Origin: Dyadobacter diqingensis
Lineage (GTDB): Bacteria; Bacteroidota; Bacteroidia; Cytophagales; Spirosomataceae
Direction: 5' to 3'
DNA: 64,000 nt
Assembly: GCF_024220585.1 (NCBI RefSeq)
Contig: NZ_JAMXKF010000004.1
Span: 62,001-126,000, forward strand
Part shown: in pieces, positions 62,740 through 64,000 of the stretch
How positions within the stretch are numbered: the stretch's first letter is position 1
Layout: every line of letters starts with the position of its first letter
Translations under genes and position numbers: made by a program
The notes under the pieces: model-generated
Seen by the model: only the letters and a program-made list of their open reading frames with translations
Database searches by the model: none
What the model was told of the DNA's origin: nothing

Positions 62740-64000
62740 ATGAAAAGACAATCAAATGCCAGGATTAAAGCCTTTACCGCTTTGCTGTTTATCTCTTTTT
62801 CAACGGCCTTTGGACAATCTATTCCAACGCCACAAATCAGTTATCTGAACGAATTTAAGTTCGGTGATACGTCGAAGGTAAAACTTACCGGTCCGGCCAG
62901 GGTCGTTAATGTTGATGGACGCAGGGGTTTGAACACGACGAGTATTCATAGTGTGCTGGCACTAAAAGCGCACACCATGAAAGAAAAACGGGGAACGGTA
63001 TCCATGTGGGTTATGTCGCTGGAAGATTTGGGAACTTCGGGTGGGAAATCTACTATGGCTAAAAGTAATCCGTACTGGCAGACATATCCTTTACTCTCGG
63101 ATTGTCCCGACCCGCAGAATGTAGTACGTGCAAATTTTAAAATGGTCTGGATGAACGCATGGCATCCAAATTTAATCGCTCTTTTTGGAAAAGATAAATT
63201 TTATGAAAATGCTTTCAATTTGCCCCACAAGGCCTTAGTTGCGGTAAGCCATTTTAGTTTTAAGAGTCGAAAATGGTATAATTTCGCCCTTACGTGGGAC
63301 TATGATAAAGATGAATACCGGCTTTATCTAAACGGTATTTCGATAGGGAAGGAAGATCAGTTTAGAAAGCAGAAATTTCATCGGGATTCGATTAATACGT
63401 CCTTGTACATAGGAAACCCAACCTTCTGTTATTCCGACATCAAATTTTATAATACAAATCTCACTGAAAAAGAAGTGTATGGCGTGTTTAGAAAAGAAGT
63501 AACCCGATTCGACCTGCCGTTAGAAGAGGAATTGCAGCACACCTATGCCGGAAAAAAAATCAAACCCTTTCAATGGAAAATTGACGAGAGTTGGACGTCA
63601 AAACTAAATTTAAGCCTGACAAAATCGGCTGACATAGATAGTTTTTATGTTCAGGGAAAACCGGTCCAGGTTGAAATTACCAGAGAAGGTCTGTTGATCG
63701 AAACGATTGATAAAGAAATGAATGCAGCCGTACTCGATTCTCAAATGTATGTCTGGACTAAAAAACCTTTTGAAGGCGATTTGTATGTAGAGTATGAGTA
63801 TAAATCACTACGCCCGGGCGGTCTGAGTTTGCTGCTGACACAAGCATCGGGTATGAACCGCGAGGACTTTATGGCCGATTATCCCTTGCGAACCAGTGGT
63901 CGCATGACCATGATTTATGGCGAGGATGTACGTAGTTACCATTGGGAATATTACAGGGAAATGGCTGATATGAGAAATGATTTGGACAACTCAGCTTTTA
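62740..64000 (+). CDS. Secreted LamG-like plus DUF1961 protein, cut by the window end
   Basis: 420 codons visible from the ATG at 62740; no stop before the right edge. Signal peptide ends STAFGQ. Residues about 60-230 form a LamG/concanavalin-like sandwich (GTVSMWVMSLEDLG, FALTWDYDKDEYRLYLNGIS, SLYIGNPTFCYSDIKFYN). From about 270 a DUF1961-like domain starts (WTKKPFEGDLYVEYEYKSLR, GRMTMIYGEDVRSYHWEYYR). Its position 134 nt behind the beta-helix gene suggests joint carbohydrate binding or cleavage. The remainder is outside the window. Confidence 0.8.
   Translation, partial: MKRQSNARIKAFTALLFISFSTAFGQSIPTPQISYLNEFKFGDTSKVKLTGPARVVNVDGRRGLNTTSIHSVLALKAHTMKEKRGTVSMWVMSLEDLGTSGGKSTMAKSNPYWQTYPLLSDCPDPQNVVRANFKMVWMNAWHPNLIALFGKDKFYENAFNLPHKALVAVSHFSFKSRKWYNFALTWDYDKDEYRLYLNGISIGKEDQFRKQKFHRDSINTSLYIGNPTFCYSDIKFYNTNLTEKEVYGVFRKEVTRFDLPLEEELQHTYAGKKIKPFQWKIDESWTSKLNLSLTKSADIDSFYVQGKPVQVEITREGLLIETIDKEMNAAVLDSQMYVWTKKPFEGDLYVEYEYKSLRPGGLSLLLTQASGMNREDFMADYPLRTSGRMTMIYGEDVRSYHWEYYREMADMRNDLDNSAF

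Overview
The window comes from a Gram-negative member of the Bacteroidota, most likely an aerobic cytophagal bacterium close to Dyadobacter or Spirosoma. That placement is inferred from content. The supporting features are a SusC/SusD pair with FecR and ECF sigma control, a secreted protease with a type IX (Por) sorting domain, a Bacteroidota-type curli operon, PepSY-like small secreted proteins, and a textbook Bacteroidota promoter (TTTG, 20 nt, TAnnTTTG) at 36304-36335. No rRNA, tRNA, CRISPR array, prophage or origin was recognised.

Left part, 1-10.2 kb: a minus-strand CzcCBA-type tripartite heavy-metal efflux operon (TolC-like channel, adaptor lipoprotein, RND pump), followed by the first codons of another exported protein at the window edge. 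It is divergent from a two-component system, which is followed by an outer-membrane-type protein and a PepSY-like protein. A near-identical 16-nt element precedes both the response-regulator gene and the outer-membrane gene. An HD-domain phosphohydrolase closes the block.

10.2-17.5 kb: a compact minus-strand pentose-phosphate operon, tkt-rpiB-tal-HAD phosphatase-gnd-zwf. It covers both branches except 6-phosphogluconolactonase and ribulose-5-phosphate 3-epimerase.

17.8-24.7 kb: a curli operon on the minus strand, in the order major curlin, small curlin-like protein, second curlin, csgE, csgF, csgG fused to a beta-barrel, and a propeller lipoprotein. A lone ECF sigma factor is divergent from it.

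24.8-32 kb: a signal-responsive uptake locus (ECF sigma, FecR, SusC with STN domain, SusD) without an adjacent glycosidase.

32-42 kb: regulators and single enzymes: a stand-alone receiver protein, an aldo/keto reductase with a divergent AraC regulator, an orphan sigma-54 activator, a TetR regulator with a clear operator, an exported Gfo/Idh/MocA oxidoreductase, a short Hsp70-like ATPase and a cytochrome c/sugar dehydrogenase fusion lipoprotein.

42-49.8 kb: a giant subtilase with a type IX secretion signal, a beta-barrel protein and small conserved proteins.

49.8-52.3 kb: a decay zone holding an IS3-family element that has lost its catalytic core, a TonB-dependent receptor pseudogene with several lesions, and unidentified fragments.

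52.3-64 kb: accessory carbon metabolism. A tannase-family esterase lies beside an MFS exporter and an AraC regulator. A second AraC regulator is divergent from a catabolic-looking run: TIM-barrel isomerase, sugar:H+ symporter, PhyH-type dioxygenase, secreted beta-helix protein, and a LamG-DUF1961 protein cut by the window end. This last run is the best candidate for an undescribed pathway, because it pairs an Fe(II)/2-oxoglutarate-type oxygenase with sugar uptake and exported beta-rich proteins. Its substrate cannot be read from the sequence.
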